From Yersinia proxima (GTDB lineage: Bacteria; Pseudomonadota; Gammaproteobacteria; Enterobacterales; Enterobacteriaceae): a DNA stretch of 64,000 nt. Under the pieces are notes generated by a model. That model was given only the letters and a program-made list of their open reading frames with translations, ran no database searches and was not told where the DNA came from. This document shows positions 9,454-18,713 of this stretch, in pieces (positions within the stretch are counted from its first letter, which is position 1; each line of letters begins with the position of its first letter). Position numbers and translations under genes: made by a program. The DNA is taken from NCBI RefSeq assembly GCF_902170785.1, contig NZ_CABHYG010000022.1:119536-183535 (forward strand), read 5' to 3'.

Positions 9454-10404
9454 CTAAAAAATGGAGCGGCCAATCCGCTGCGCCAGTAGCTCTAAGGCAG
9501 CCGTTCCGGCCAGAGAGTTCCCGGCATGGTCTAATTCCGGTGACCAAACCGCAATACATAACTCGTCAGGCACAATGGCGATAATCCCGCCTCCGACCCC
9601 CGATTTACCCGGCATCCCCACGCGGAAGGCAAATTCACCGGCTCCATCATACATACCGCTGGTAATCATCAGAGCATTGATTTGCCGCGCTTGCATGGGT
9701 GTGATAAGCGAGCCATGCCCACTAATACTGCGCCCCTGATTTGCCAGATAGACAAAGCAGCGAGCCAGTTCGACACAACTCATGCGCATGGCGCAATAGT
9801 GGAAATAGGTCTGAAGTACTGTCAGAACATCGTTGTTGAAATTACCAAAAGACTTCATTAGATAGGCAATAGCAGCATTGCGATCTGAATGCTCAAATTC
9901 CGAGCGCGCCACTCGCGGGTCGTAGCTAATGTTGTCGTCATTTACTAACTGGCGCACCACTTCTAACATCCTTTGCTTCGGAGCACTCAGACGGCTTTGT
10001 AGCATATCGCACACTACCAGCGCCCCAGGATTAATAAACGGGTTGCGCGGTTTGCCCTTTTCTAACTCTAACTGTACCAGTGAGTTAAATGGCTGGCCTG
10101 ATGGCTCTTTACCCACTCGCTGCCATATTTCCTGCTCGCCATAACGGGATAATGCCAGCGTCAAACTTAATACTTTTGAAATCGATTGAATAGAAAAGCG
10201 CTCATTAGCATCTCCGGCCTGATATATCGTGCCATCCAGTGTACAGACCGCGATACCCAATTTGTCAGCCGAAACCTCGGCCAAGGCTGGGATATAATCC
10301 GCCACTTTCCCTTGACCAATCAGCGGGCGCACCTGCTGCAAGATATCCGCCAGCAAGTTATTATCTAAAGCTGTTGTTACCCCTAAAGCTGCTGCCACAA
10401 CCAT
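9454..10404 (-). CDS. glsB: Glutaminase
   Basis: A serine-dependent beta-lactamase-fold glutaminase of about 310 residues hydrolysing glutamine to glutamate and ammonia. The catalytic SxxK motif lies in [21 protein letters not shown] and [11 protein letters not shown] are further family motifs. The start is uncertain: ATG 10404 has its GGGAG only one base away, GTG 10398 has GGGAG at seven bases, and TTG 10416 is preceded by GGAG. All give the same core. In E. coli glsB is not at this locus, so this is a Yersinia-type arrangement. Confidence 0.9.
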   Translation of the reverse strand: MVVAAALGVTTALDNNLLADILQQVRPLIGQGKVADYIPALAEVSADKLGIAVCTLDGTIYQAGDANERFSIQSISKVLSLTLALSRYGEQEIWQRVGKEPSGQPFNSLVQLELEKGKPRNPFINPGALVVCDMLQSRLSAPKQRMLEVVRQLVNDDNISYDPRVARSEFEHSDRNAAIAYLMKSFGNFNNDVLTVLQTYFHYCAMRMSCVELARCFVYLANQGRSISGHGSLITPMQARQINALMITSGMYDGAGEFAFRVGMPGKSGVGGGIIAIVPDELCIAVWSPELDHAGNSLAGTAALELLAQRIGRSIF

Positions 10405-10450
10405 GCTCCCAATCAATCTCCGGTAACCGTTCCGCTAACTGCGTCTGATA

Positions 10451-10478
10451 AAAACAAAGGCGCCTGCATTAGGCGCCC
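10451..10478 (-). terminator. Intrinsic terminator downstream of yggL
   Basis: GGCGCCT (10459-10465) and AGGCGCC (10471-10477) form a GC-rich 7-bp stem with a 5-base loop. On the minus strand it is followed by TTTGTTTTT. It would end the trmB-yggL transcript before glsB. Confidence 0.8.
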
Positions 10479-10508
10479 TTATTAATTATCTACCGTTAAA
10501 ACGGAAGA

Positions 10509-10835
10509 TCAATCCCACCAGATATCAAACAGCTCACTGGTTTCTACATTTTTCAATTTGCGAGCTTCCAGCCATTTAGTTACCAGCGCACGGTGTTCAT
10601 CAGTGCAATGACCAATCTCTTGCAGGCAAATCAGGCCTTCCCACTGCAAATAGCCGCTGCCATCAAATGCCAGGCCGTTTGCTTCAATGACTTCATCGAT
10701 AAAAGCATCGACAGTTTCATCAATAACATCAACACCAGTGCCTTCTGGGAAGGTCCACTGTACAGAAAAACCTAACTCCTGAAACTCGTCGATATGCATT
10801 TTTTTGCGTAAACGACGACTACGATTCTTAGCCAT
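10509..10835 (-). CDS. yggL: YggL family (DUF469, 50S ribosome-associated) protein
   Basis: A 108-residue acidic protein with a basic N-terminus (AKNRSRRLRKKMHIDEFQELGF) typical of YggL/DUF469. Family knowledge: E. coli YggL is reported to associate with the 50S subunit; its exact role is open. Its ATG shares one base with the trmB stop (TAATG), so translation is coupled to the tRNA methyltransferase, in keeping with a translation-related job. Confidence 0.92.
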   Translation of the reverse strand: MAKNRSRRLRKKMHIDEFQELGFSVQWTFPEGTGVDVIDETVDAFIDEVIEANGLAFDGSGYLQWEGLICLQEIGHCTDEHRALVTKWLEARKLKNVETSELFDIWWD

Positions 10836-11554
10836 TATTCTTTCCTCTCAAACATCAGATCCCAAACGCCATGTCCCAGGCGCTGGCCGCGTAATTCAAA
10901 TTTTGTCAGCGGACGTGAGTCCGGGCGAGGCACATAATCATTCTGCTCTGAAAGGTTGCAGTACCCGTTCGCACCTGACATCACCTCCAGCATATGTTCC
11001 GCATAATGCTGCCAGTCGGTCGCCATATGGAACACACCACCCACTTTTAATTTACTTTTTACTAATTCGACAAAAGGTGTCTGGACGATACGACGTTTAT
11101 TATGGCGTGCTTTGTGCCATGGGTCAGGGAAAAACAGCTGAACCATGTCCAGCGATGCATCTGGGATCATATTTTCCAGCACTTCGACCGCATCATGGCA
11201 CATAACTCGCAAGTTATTCAGGCCCGCTTCATGTGCTGAAGCCAGGCATGCGCCAACACCCGGGGAGTGTACTTCTATCCCGAGAAAATTCTGCTGTGGA
11301 TTGCTGGCAGCCATAGTGACCAGCGAGGTTCCCATGCCAAAACCGATTTCCAATACCACTGGCGCTTCACGGCCAAACAAGGCGGTGAAATCAACAGGAG
11401 TCGGCTGATATTCTACGCCCATCACCGGCCAGTAGTTATCGAGCGCCAGTTGTTGGCCTTTGGTCAGGCGCCCCTGACGGCGGACAAAACTACGAATACG
11501 GCGCATCGCGCGGCCGTTTTCATCAAATTCCGGAGATATGACGTCATTTATCAT
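10835..11554 (-). CDS. trmB: tRNA (guanine-N7-)-methyltransferase
   Basis: A 239-residue Rossmann-fold methyltransferase that makes m7G46 in the tRNA variable loop using SAM. The SAM-binding [11 protein letters not shown] motif, the [17 protein letters not shown] motif and the [11 protein letters not shown] motif are visible. The start at 11554 (INDVISPEF) is chosen over an in-frame extension to 11632 because it matches the family N-terminus. Divergent from mutY and coupled to yggL. Confidence 0.95.
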   Translation of the reverse strand: MINDVISPEFDENGRAMRRIRSFVRRQGRLTKGQQLALDNYWPVMGVEYQPTPVDFTALFGREAPVVLEIGFGMGTSLVTMAASNPQQNFLGIEVHSPGVGACLASAHEAGLNNLRVMCHDAVEVLENMIPDASLDMVQLFFPDPWHKARHNKRRIVQTPFVELVKSKLKVGGVFHMATDWQHYAEHMLEVMSGANGYCNLSEQNDYVPRPDSRPLTKFELRGQRLGHGVWDLMFERKE

Positions 11555-11678
11555 GGTGCTTTCTGTCTGTTGGTTGCGTATACGAACGCGCATTATGCAA
11601 AGATACGCCAGTTTATCAACTCTGGCGGCCATAAGTACAAAATTAAGCGGTAAATAACCGATTAATGCGCATTAAAAG

Positions 11679-11823
11679 CAGCTAACACCGTTGTACGCCC
11701 CCCCCAAAGTCATTGGCGTTACAACAAGGCAGCAAGCGAGTGCATCCCGATGAGCTTACATAAGTAAGTGATTCGGGTAAGTGAGCTCAGCTAACACCGT
11801 TGTAGCGTCAAGGACGATGGGGG
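11679..11823. repeat. ERIC element preceded by a partial second copy of its right end
   Basis: The main element runs from a C tract at 11698 to GGGGG at 11823 (126 bp, the classic ERIC size) and contains GAGCTTACATAAGTAAGTGA and CGGGTAAGTGAGC. The 17-bp block CAGCTAACACCGTTGTA from its right arm (11788-11804) also occurs at 11679-11695, just outside the left end. The locus therefore holds a fragment of another copy in direct orientation. It occupies the trmB/mutY divergent gap, where both promoters must also lie. Confidence 0.75.
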
Positions 11824-11894
11824 TTTACAGCGTGATAACTCTATGCTGCAATCCAGCCCTAATTTATTTCTCTGCCGGATATCGATACCTGCTT

Positions 11895-12974
11895 ATGATG
11901 CAAGCGCAACAATTCGCGCACGTGGTACTTGAGTGGTACCAACGCTTTGGCCGCAAAACATTGCCATGGCAATTGGATAAAACACCGTATCAAGTCTGGC
12001 TATCAGAAGTGATGTTGCAACAAACGCAGGTTGCAACGGTCATTCCTTATTTCCAACGCTTTATGCTGCGTTTCCCTGATATTCGTGCTTTAGCCGCTGC
12101 TCCGTTGGATGAAGTTCTGCATTTATGGACTGGCTTGGGTTACTACGCCCGAGCCAGAAATCTACATAAAGCCGCTCAAACAGTTGTTGAACGCCATCAG
12201 GGTGAATTTCCGACAACTTTTGACGAGATACTCGCATTACCCGGCATAGGCCGCTCCACAGCTGGCGCGATTTTATCGCTCTCTTTGGGGCAGCATTTCC
12301 CTATTCTGGACGGTAATGTTAAGCGCGTTCTGGCTCGTTGCTACGCCGTTGAAGGATGGCCGGGTAAAAAAGATGTCGAAGGGCGACTGTGGCAAATTAG
12401 TGAGGATGTCACCCCAGCCAAGGGAGTGGGCCAATTTAATCAGGCAATGATGGATTTAGGCGCTATTGTCTGCACCCGCTCCAAGCCCAAGTGCGAACTT
12501 TGCCCATTGAATATAGGTTGTCTCGCTTATGCCAACCATAGTTGGGCGCGCTATCCAGGTAAGAAACCCAAGCAGACGATACCGGAAAAAACGGCCTATT
12601 TTCTATTGCTGCAAAATGGCTCTCAGGTGTGGCTCGAACAACGCCCACCCGTTGGACTATGGGGTGGATTATTCTGTTTCCCACAATTTGCCGGGCAAGA
12701 GGATTTAGATAGCTGGTTGCAACAACGGGGTATGGCCGCCAGTGAGTTGCAGCAGTTAACCGCTTTTCGTCACACCTTCAGCCACTTCCATCTGGATATT
12801 GTTCCAATGTGGCTGGATACTGCATCAGTTCGTGGATGCATGGATGATGGGGCAGGTCTCTGGTATAACTTAGCACAGCCACCATCGGTAGGATTGGCCG
12901 CTCCAGTTGAGCGTTTATTACTTCAGTTAGCAAAAGAAGAGTTAGCAAAAGAAGAATTGGCAAAACTGAGTTAG
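11895..12974 (+). CDS. mutY: Adenine DNA glycosylase MutY
   Basis: A 359-residue base-excision repair glycosylase removing adenine mispaired with 8-oxoguanine. Visible are the catalytic [10 protein letters not shown] segment, the helix-hairpin-helix [13 protein letters not shown] with the following [11 protein letters not shown]sp region, the 4Fe-4S ligands C-x6-C-x2-C-x5-C in [17 protein letters not shown], and a NUDIX-like C-terminal domain. ATGs at 11895 and 11898 are equivalent; longer readings run into the ERIC element. The C-terminus ends in a short tandem [11 protein letters not shown] encoded by 15-bp repeats, a lineage-specific tail. Confidence 0.95.
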   Translation: MMQAQQFAHVVLEWYQRFGRKTLPWQLDKTPYQVWLSEVMLQQTQVATVIPYFQRFMLRFPDIRALAAAPLDEVLHLWTGLGYYARARNLHKAAQTVVERHQGEFPTTFDEILALPGIGRSTAGAILSLSLGQHFPILDGNVKRVLARCYAVEGWPGKKDVEGRLWQISEDVTPAKGVGQFNQAMMDLGAIVCTRSKPKCELCPLNIGCLAYANHSWARYPGKKPKQTIPEKTAYFLLLQNGSQVWLEQRPPVGLWGGLFCFPQFAGQEDLDSWLQQRGMAASELQQLTAFRHTFSHFHLDIVPMWLDTASVRGCMDDGAGLWYNLAQPPSVGLAAPVERLLLQLAKEELAKEELAKLS

Positions 12975-13048
12975 CAAAACCATAACGGGTAATACCGCCA
13001 TCTACCCAAACAGCTTTATTTGACGTCAGTCATAGAAGAGGATTTAAC

Positions 13049-13321
13049 ATGAGCAGAACGATTTTTTGCACGTTTTTAAAAAAGGAAGCTGAAGGACAAG
13101 ATTTTCAGCTGTATCCAGGCGAAATCGGCAAACGTATCTATAACGAAATCTCGAAAGAAGCCTGGTCACAATGGATAGCTAAACAAACCATGCTGATTAA
13201 TGAGAAAAAACTTAGCATGATGAATGTAGAAGATCGCAAATTGCTGGAGCAGGAAATGGTCAATTTCCTGTTCGAAGGGCAGGATGTTCATATTGAAGGT
13301 TATACTCCGCCGAGTCAGTAA
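13049..13321 (+). CDS. yggX: YggX, Fe(2+)-trafficking / oxidative damage protection protein
   Basis: A 90-residue protein matching the YggX family in length and sequence, with the conserved Cys7 in [12 protein letters not shown] and the Pro-Gly turn [10 protein letters not shown]. Family knowledge: it protects Fe-S proteins against oxidants and is proposed to handle labile iron. It lies 74 bp after mutY, itself an Fe-S enzyme, and is probably cotranscribed with it as in E. coli. GAAGAGGATTT gives the ribosome site. Confidence 0.95.
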   Translation: MSRTIFCTFLKKEAEGQDFQLYPGEIGKRIYNEISKEAWSQWIAKQTMLINEKKLSMMNVEDRKLLEQEMVNFLFEGQDVHIEGYTPPSQ

Positions 13322-13329
13322 TCACTCGG

Positions 13330-13431
13330 GGCCAACGCACTGGTAACGTACAGTATGACGGGTATTACCCTAAATAGTTTGAGTTATAAAAAAGCAGCTA
13401 ACGCACGGGTAACTCGAAATATGGCGGGTAA
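13330..13431. repeat. ERIC remnants: a right-end fragment followed by a short deleted element
   Basis: TTACCCTAAATAGTTTGAGTT starting at 13365 and GGCGGGTAA ending at 13431 are ERIC termini with only about 67 bp between them, so the middle is deleted. Directly before it, GCCAACGCACTGGTAACGTACAGTATGACGGGTA (13331-13364 region) resembles the right arm of another copy. The pattern, a stray right end next to a second element, is the same as at 11679-11823. Confidence 0.7.
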
Positions 13432-13458
13432 ATTCCTCATCAAGATATGGCTTGTAAG

Positions 13459-14535
13459 ATGAAGAAAATTTTAGCTTTGTTGGTCATTGCACCTTTGTTA
13501 GTGTCTTGCTCAGGCAATAAAAATCAGGCAGATAACGAAGCCTTTATCAAAGACACTAACGGTTTTGAAATTTTAATGGGTCAGTTTGCCCATAACATTG
13601 AAAATATTTGGGGATTAAAAGAAGTCTTAATCGCGGGCCCAAAAGATTACGTTAAGTATACGGATCAATATCAAACCCGCAGCCATATCAACTTTGATGC
13701 CGGTACTATTACGGTTGAAACTATTGCCACGACCGATCCGGCGGCTCACTTACGTCAGGCGATCATTACCACATTATTAATGGGCGATGATCCAGGCTCT
13801 ATCGATCTCTATTCTGATGCCAACGATATCCAAATCAGCAAAGAACCGTTCCTTTATGGGCAGGTACTGGATAACAATGGCGAGCCTATTCGTTGGGAAT
13901 GGCGAGCTGCACATTTCGCCGATTATTTACTGCAAAACAAAATGCAAAAACGCACGTCTGGTTTGCATGTTATCTGGTCGGTGACCCTGCAGTTAGTGCC
14001 TAACCATCTGGATAAGCGAGCTCATAAATATCTGCCGCTGGTGCGCCAGTCAGCCGAAAAATATGGTGTAGAAGAATCACTGATTCTGGCAATTATGCAA
14101 ACAGAATCGAGCTTCAACCCTTATGCAGTCAGTGGCTCTGATGCACTGGGTCTGATGCAGGTTGTTCAGCACACTGCCGGGCGGGATGTGTTTAAAATGA
14201 AAGGTAAAAGTGGCCAACCTAGCCGCAGTTATCTATTTGATCCTGCGAATAATATTGATGCAGGCACAGCCTATCTATCCATTTTGCAAAATACCTATTT
14301 AGGCGGCATTCAAAATGCCACTTCACGCCGTTATGCGGTCATTACTTCCTATAATGGCGGTGCTGGAAGCGTGTTGCGGGTATTCTCCAGCGACAAGAAC
14401 CAGGCAGTAAATATTATTAACAATATGGCTCCGGGCGATGTATTCCAAACGCTAACCACTAAGCACCCATCTGGTGAATCTCGCCGTTATCTGGTGAAAG
14501 TGAATAGCGCGCAGAAGAGCTACCGTCGCCACTAA
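13459..14535 (+). CDS. mltC: Membrane-bound lytic murein transglycosylase C
   Basis: A 358-residue outer-membrane lipoprotein with signal peptide and lipobox LLVSC, an N-terminal DUF3393-type domain, and a C-terminal SLT domain with the catalytic Glu in [13 protein letters not shown], plus GLMQV and SYNGGAG motifs. Family knowledge: it cleaves the MurNAc-GlcNAc bond of peptidoglycan with formation of 1,6-anhydro ends. The start at 13459 gives the normal signal peptide ([16 protein letters not shown]); an ATG at 13447 adds four residues. Confidence 0.95.
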   Translation: MKKILALLVIAPLLVSCSGNKNQADNEAFIKDTNGFEILMGQFAHNIENIWGLKEVLIAGPKDYVKYTDQYQTRSHINFDAGTITVETIATTDPAAHLRQAIITTLLMGDDPGSIDLYSDANDIQISKEPFLYGQVLDNNGEPIRWEWRAAHFADYLLQNKMQKRTSGLHVIWSVTLQLVPNHLDKRAHKYLPLVRQSAEKYGVEESLILAIMQTESSFNPYAVSGSDALGLMQVVQHTAGRDVFKMKGKSGQPSRSYLFDPANNIDAGTAYLSILQNTYLGGIQNATSRRYAVITSYNGGAGSVLRVFSSDKNQAVNIINNMAPGDVFQTLTTKHPSGESRRYLVKVNSAQKSYRRH

Positions 14536-14565
14536 TACCGCTGCAACCTTAGTCTAAAAGATATC

Positions 14566-14593
14566 AATGGCACAGCTCGCTGTGCCATTTTTT
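14566..14593 (+). terminator. Intrinsic terminator of mltC
   Basis: AATGGCACAG and CTGTGCCATT form a perfect 10-bp stem around a short loop, and the 3' arm runs into six T residues (14588-14593). Confidence 0.9.
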
Positions 14594-14707
14594 ATGACTA
14601 AAATTGTGATCAGCGAATAACTGTGCACATTTGAATAACAACCATTCGCAATAAAACGATTATAGTATCGCTCACAACTTTCAATCCACTACTGGCAGAT
14701 TGAACAA

Positions 14708-15457
14708 ATGGACTTTGGACTTACCGCTTTTGAAATGGTGGCAATCTTCTCCACCATGGTCATTGCCTATATTATTTTTGGTATTACTGGTTTTGGTTCC
14801 GCGTTAATTGCCAGCCCGGTTTTAGCACTATTTATCCCCGTAGCAAAGATTGTCCCATTGTTAGCCATTATTGATATGGTTGCCGCAATCACCAACGTAG
14901 CGCGTCATAGCCGCCATGCAGATATTGCTGAGCTCAAGCGTCTGGTGCCATTGATGATTATTGGCAGCCTGATAGGTGCAACGGTATTGCTGCGAACCCG
15001 CCCCGATATTTTGCTATTGGCGTTGGGCATATTTGTCATTTTATATGCGATTTATTCCCTCAGTCGACGCAAACCACAAAAGCAGTTCAAGCCTACAGCC
15101 GCCATTCCTTTTGGCTTAATTGGCGGTATCTTCAGTGCATTATTTGGTAGCGGCGGGTTTATCTATGCTATTTATTTATCCGGACGGATAGCCAGTAAAG
15201 ACAATTTACGGATTACGCAGACGACACTTATTGGCCTAAGTACCCTGACCAGAGTGATTTTATTTGCGCTGGCCGGAGTCTATATGGACTTGTCAATTCT
15301 GTGGATGGTATTGCTATTAGCCCCTGGGATGTTAGTCGGATTGGCAATTGCCAATAAAATCAGCTTAGGAATCAGCCGTGAACAACTGATTAAGATCATC
15401 AACATCTTATTACTGCTTTCAGGTACTGTTTTATTGGTACGCTATTTCAGTTACTGA
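14708..15457 (+). CDS. Sulfite exporter TauE/SafE family permease
   Basis: A 249-residue integral membrane protein with about eight hydrophobic helices and the family hallmarks ITGFGSALIASPVL near the N-terminus and GLIGGIFSALFGSGGFIYAIYL in the middle. Family knowledge: members move organosulfonates, sulfite or other small anions, and the substrate cannot be told here. In E. coli the nucleoside permease nupG occupies the slot between mltC and speC, so this gene marks a replacement at a conserved locus. Monocistronic between two terminators. Confidence 0.88.
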   Translation: MDFGLTAFEMVAIFSTMVIAYIIFGITGFGSALIASPVLALFIPVAKIVPLLAIIDMVAAITNVARHSRHADIAELKRLVPLMIIGSLIGATVLLRTRPDILLLALGIFVILYAIYSLSRRKPQKQFKPTAAIPFGLIGGIFSALFGSGGFIYAIYLSGRIASKDNLRITQTTLIGLSTLTRVILFALAGVYMDLSILWMVLLLAPGMLVGLAIANKISLGISREQLIKIINILLLLSGTVLLVRYFSY

Positions 15458-15479
15458 TAATCCTAATAGGGATAAGCTA

Positions 15480-15520
15480 CAGTATGACGGCCGACATCCT
15501 CATCGGCTGTCATACTGTTT
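15480..15520 (+). terminator. Terminator between convergent permease gene and speC
   Basis: CAGTATGAC (15480-15488) pairs with GTCATACTG (15509-15517), extended inwards by GGCCGA/TCGGCT with one G-U pair, followed by TTTT on the plus strand. It is a long strong stem, and on the minus strand it could also slow polymerase leaving speC. Confidence 0.85.
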
Positions 15521-15525
15521 TCAGA

Positions 15526-17688
15526 TTACTGAGTAATGACATAACCAAAAATACGCCGCCACTCCACATCACCTTTTTCGATATAAACACCCTGCAATTC
15601 CGGTGAGAAACCCGGCAATAAATTGATACCCTCTTCCAGAGCCAGGAAATAACGCTGCACCGCCCCACCCCATATTTCACCAGGCACAACACACAACACC
15701 CCCGGCGGATAGGGCAACGCACCTTCAGCAGCAATACGCCCTTCTGCATCAGCAATAGGTATCAGTTCAATATTGTCACGGACAAATTGAATATTGGCAT
15801 CCTGAGGATTCATCACAACCTGCGGAAAACTGGTTTTTCGGAACATATCCTTTTGCAGCTGCTTTACATCATAACTGACATACAGGTCATGCATCTCCTG
15901 ACATAACTGACGCAAGGTATAGCTGCGATAACGTTCTTCATTTTTACGATATATCGTCGGTAATACATCGCACAGCAGTGCATCTTGTTCAAGATAGCGC
16001 TCAAACTGCACTAACATATCAACCAAATGAGCCATTTTACCTGGGTTTTCCGCAGGTGTTAGCAGGAACAGGATCGAATTCAGATCGCACTTTTCCGGCA
16101 CAATGCCATTTTCTCGCAGGAAGGTTGCCAGTATCGCGGCTGGTACACCAAACGGGGTATATTGCCCGCTACTGGCATCAATACCCGGCGTGGTCAGTAA
16201 TAATTTACATGGGTCAACCAAATATTGGTCTTGGTTATATCCTTCAAACCCATGCCAGCGTTCATCGGGAACAAAATTAAAAAAGCGGGCATCATTGGCA
16301 ATAATATCCGTATCATAATCCTGCCAATTTTTACCCCCTACTGTGGGTGGAATAAATGGCCGTAACATTGAACAGCGCTCTAATAATAATTTACGGGTCT
16401 CGATTCCGAGTTTTACACAGTCCATCCACATACGGCGGCCACTGTCACCAGAATGTATTTTGGTATTGATATCCAATGCCGCAAATAAAGGATAAAATGG
16501 GCTGGTCGATGCATGCAGCATAAATGCATTGTTAAAACGCTTATGGTTACAGTGGCGCTTTTGCCCTTTAATGTGGTTGTCTTTTTTATGTACTTGAGAG
16601 GTCTGTGAAAAACCAGCCTGCTGCTTATGTACCGACTGAGTCACAATAATCCCAGGATCGTTTTCATTTAATTCCAACAACAACGGCGAAAAGTCTTTCA
16701 TCATCGGAATAAATTGTTCGTAACCCACCCACGCCGAATCAAATAAAATGTAATCACATAAATGGCCAATACTATCAACTACCTGTCGTGCGTTATACAC
16801 AGTACCGTCATATGTACCTAACTGAATGATGGCCAATCTGAATGGCCGTGCCTCACCCGCACGTTCAGGGGCAACCTCATTCAATTGCTGACGCAAATAG
16901 CGTTCATCAAAACAGTGCGCATCAATACCACCAATGAAACCAAACGGGTTGCGGGCAGTTTCTAAATAAACAGGCGTTGCCCCTGCTTGAATCAGTGCAC
17001 CATGGTGGTTGGATTTATGGTTATTTCGGTCGAATAACACCAAATCACCACGGGTCAATAAAGCATTAGTAACCACTTTATTGGCCGCAGAAGTCCCATT
17101 CAGAACAAAATAGGTTTTATCCGCATTGAAGACTTTAGCCGCATATTTTTGTGCATCCTTTGCCGCACCTTCATGGATTAGCAAGTCACCCAATTTGACA
17201 TCAGCATTACACATATCTGACCGGAAAATTGTCTCACCGTAGAATTCAAAAAACTGACGGCCAGCGGGATGCTTACGGAAAAACTCGCCACCTTGATGCC
17301 CAGGGCAAGCAAAGGTTGAGTTTTTCATCTCGACATATTTCTTTAATGTTGAGAAAAAAGGCGGTAACAGATTTTTTTGATATTCGCTGGCGGCGGCCTC
17401 TACCTGAGCGTTGTAAAATGCCTTATTTGCCTCACCGAGTGTGATAACTCCTTTAATCAGGGGCAAATAATCTGCAGAAACCGTCTGTTCTGCCGTGACA
17501 GCAACAAAAGTAGGAATAGCAAAGCCCAGATCATATAGCTTTGACAATATACCGGCATTCGCATCTTCTACCGACATCACCACCGCGGCAACATCCGTAA
17601 AATCCGTCTGATTGAGATATACCACCCCTCGCTGGCTTTCTATATAAGAGGCCAAACGAGCACTTGTTGCGATTTTTAATTGTGTCAT
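15526..17688 (-). CDS. speC: Ornithine decarboxylase, constitutive-type by position
   Basis: A 720-residue PLP-dependent decarboxylase (fold type I, Orn/Lys/Arg decarboxylase major domain) making putrescine from ornithine. Visible are the N-terminal wing domain, NSTFACPGHQGGEFF, the PLP-lysine motif SVHKQQAGFSQ, and PGEIWGGAVQRYF near the end. The start at 17688 follows GAGAGTAAGTGAC; a 20-residue extension to 17748 lacks a ribosome site. Position next to mltC and tRNA-Phe matches E. coli speC, although several N-terminal stretches look as much like the inducible SpeF. I found no SpeFL-like arrest peptide upstream. Confidence 0.93.
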   Translation of the reverse strand: MTQLKIATSARLASYIESQRGVVYLNQTDFTDVAAVVMSVEDANAGILSKLYDLGFAIPTFVAVTAEQTVSADYLPLIKGVITLGEANKAFYNAQVEAAASEYQKNLLPPFFSTLKKYVEMKNSTFACPGHQGGEFFRKHPAGRQFFEFYGETIFRSDMCNADVKLGDLLIHEGAAKDAQKYAAKVFNADKTYFVLNGTSAANKVVTNALLTRGDLVLFDRNNHKSNHHGALIQAGATPVYLETARNPFGFIGGIDAHCFDERYLRQQLNEVAPERAGEARPFRLAIIQLGTYDGTVYNARQVVDSIGHLCDYILFDSAWVGYEQFIPMMKDFSPLLLELNENDPGIIVTQSVHKQQAGFSQTSQVHKKDNHIKGQKRHCNHKRFNNAFMLHASTSPFYPLFAALDINTKIHSGDSGRRMWMDCVKLGIETRKLLLERCSMLRPFIPPTVGGKNWQDYDTDIIANDARFFNFVPDERWHGFEGYNQDQYLVDPCKLLLTTPGIDASSGQYTPFGVPAAILATFLRENGIVPEKCDLNSILFLLTPAENPGKMAHLVDMLVQFERYLEQDALLCDVLPTIYRKNEERYRSYTLRQLCQEMHDLYVSYDVKQLQKDMFRKTSFPQVVMNPQDANIQFVRDNIELIPIADAEGRIAAEGALPYPPGVLCVVPGEIWGGAVQRYFLALEEGINLLPGFSPELQGVYIEKGDVEWRRIFGYVITQ

Positions 17689-18308
17689 GTCACTTACTCT
17701 CAAACGGTCAGGGATGAGGCTGCCACTTTGGCATATAGATAGCATCACATTGAGAAGCTATTGTGATACCGGCAATTGATATCCTGGACGCACTCATCTT
17801 GCAGCCAAAAGGAAAGCCAGAATAGTGAGTGGACTGGTCTCAGCATCGACCAATAGACATCAGTAAAATCAGAGGGTTGGCTCTATTTTTAATAATGCCT
17901 AACAGTGAGCAACACGTAGCTTTACCGCATGGAAGGGATAATAGACTTAATAGAAATGGGACTGAAGAAGTGGCACGTGAGGCGCTGAATATGCATTGGA
18001 TAATGTGAAAATGCCATAACTGCCCCCCACTTAAACTCTCGAAATTATATGGACTAGATGAATGAATAGTAACGCTAAATTTTCGCAATAATTACATGTT
18101 TATGGGAGCGATTCAACCCTTAAAATTCAATAAAAATGCATATTTAGTGAATATCTAAGCTATTGTTATCTAACAAACTGAAAAATAAAAAATCGATAAA
18201 TCAAGCAGATGGACCAGTGCACTCTAATGAAAAAATCATCATGCCAACATTCTTTAGCGATTTTCGCATGAAAAGAGAGCAACTGATCGCCTTTATATGA
18301 GAAACTCA
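17689..18308. other. Long spacer between speC and tRNA-Phe
   Basis: About 620 bp, AT-rich, with no convincing gene on either strand. It must hold the speC promoter and leader. An 82-codon open frame at 17840-18088 (minus) has no family resemblance and is treated as chance. No riboswitch or repeat was recognised. Confidence 0.5.
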
Positions 18309-18337
18309 TTGACGATTTGGTGCCAATACGGTTTAAT
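18309..18337 (+). promoter_or_regulatory. Sigma70 promoter of tRNA-Phe with GC-rich discriminator
   Basis: TTGACG at 18309-18314 and TTTAAT at 18332-18337 are separated by 17 bases. The following GCGCCCC is the GC-rich discriminator typical of stringently controlled stable-RNA promoters. Transcription would start about 3-5 bases before the mature tRNA end. Confidence 0.8.
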
Positions 18338-18347
18338 GCGCCCCGTT

Positions 18348-18423
18348 GCCCGGATAGCTCAGTCGGTAGAGCAGGGGATTGAAAATCCCCGTGTCCTTGG
18401 TTCGATTCCGAGTCCGGGCACCA
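18348..18423 (+). tRNA. pheV: tRNA-Phe (GAA)
   Basis: A 76-base gene. The acceptor stem GCCCGGA pairs with TCCGGGC, followed by an encoded ACCA end. The D arm AGCTCAGTCGGTAGAGC, the anticodon loop with GAA in GGGGATTGAAAATCCCC, and the T arm GGTTCGATTCC are all visible. It sits in the same place as E. coli pheV after speC. Phe tRNA genes are frequent integration sites for islands, and an integrase remnant follows at 18574. Confidence 0.97.
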
Positions 18424-18541
18424 CTATTCATAACCTGTTTGTTAAGAACTAATATTCTTAACTGGCATGACAAAGTACTCGAATCATCATCGTAAAGTAG
18501 GCTGTAATCGCTACACCTTGGTTGAACATAGAGTACGAAGA

Positions 18542-18575
18542 AACCGAAGAGTGCTAATGCATCTTCGGTTTTTTT
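18542..18575 (+). terminator. Intrinsic terminator downstream of tRNA-Phe
   Basis: AACCGAAGA (18542-18550) and TCTTCGGTT (18562-18570) form a perfect 9-bp stem with an 11-base loop, followed by a run of T residues to 18575. Confidence 0.9.
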
Positions 18576-18713
18576 ATGTCAATTTTTTGCAAATATTGGT
18601 AGTTTTTTTAATGTAACTCCCTATATTTCCTCCAACATATACCAGAGTAACCGTAACACTTGAATGCCCAAGCAAGGCCTGAGCTGCTTTCGAGTTAGCC
18701 CCTGTAACATCAC
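18574..18713 (-). pseudogene. Tyrosine-recombinase (integrase) C-terminal remnant
   Basis: Minus-strand frame ending at a TAA (18574-18576). It reads GANSKAAQALLGHSSVTVTL then VYVGGNIGSYIKK, a close fit to the end of phage/island integrases: LGHSS is the conserved box with the catalytic His and the Tyr of LVY sits at the nucleophile position. About 45 codons remain. The frame has no start codon, and the homology stops where the stop codon of the adjacent type VI gene begins (18714). It points away from the tRNA as island integrases often do, and is inferred to be the relic of the enzyme that inserted the island. Confidence 0.75.

Noticed and set aside
17689..18347. SpeFL-like leader peptide or arrest motif upstream of ornithine decarboxylase
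   Set aside because: No short frame with the conserved HIRR/HRNSFDFHFF-type sequence was found on the minus strand before the start.
18542..18575. Attachment-site repeat of the tRNA 3' end
   Set aside because: The inverted repeat here is a terminator hairpin and has no similarity to the tRNA T arm or acceptor end.
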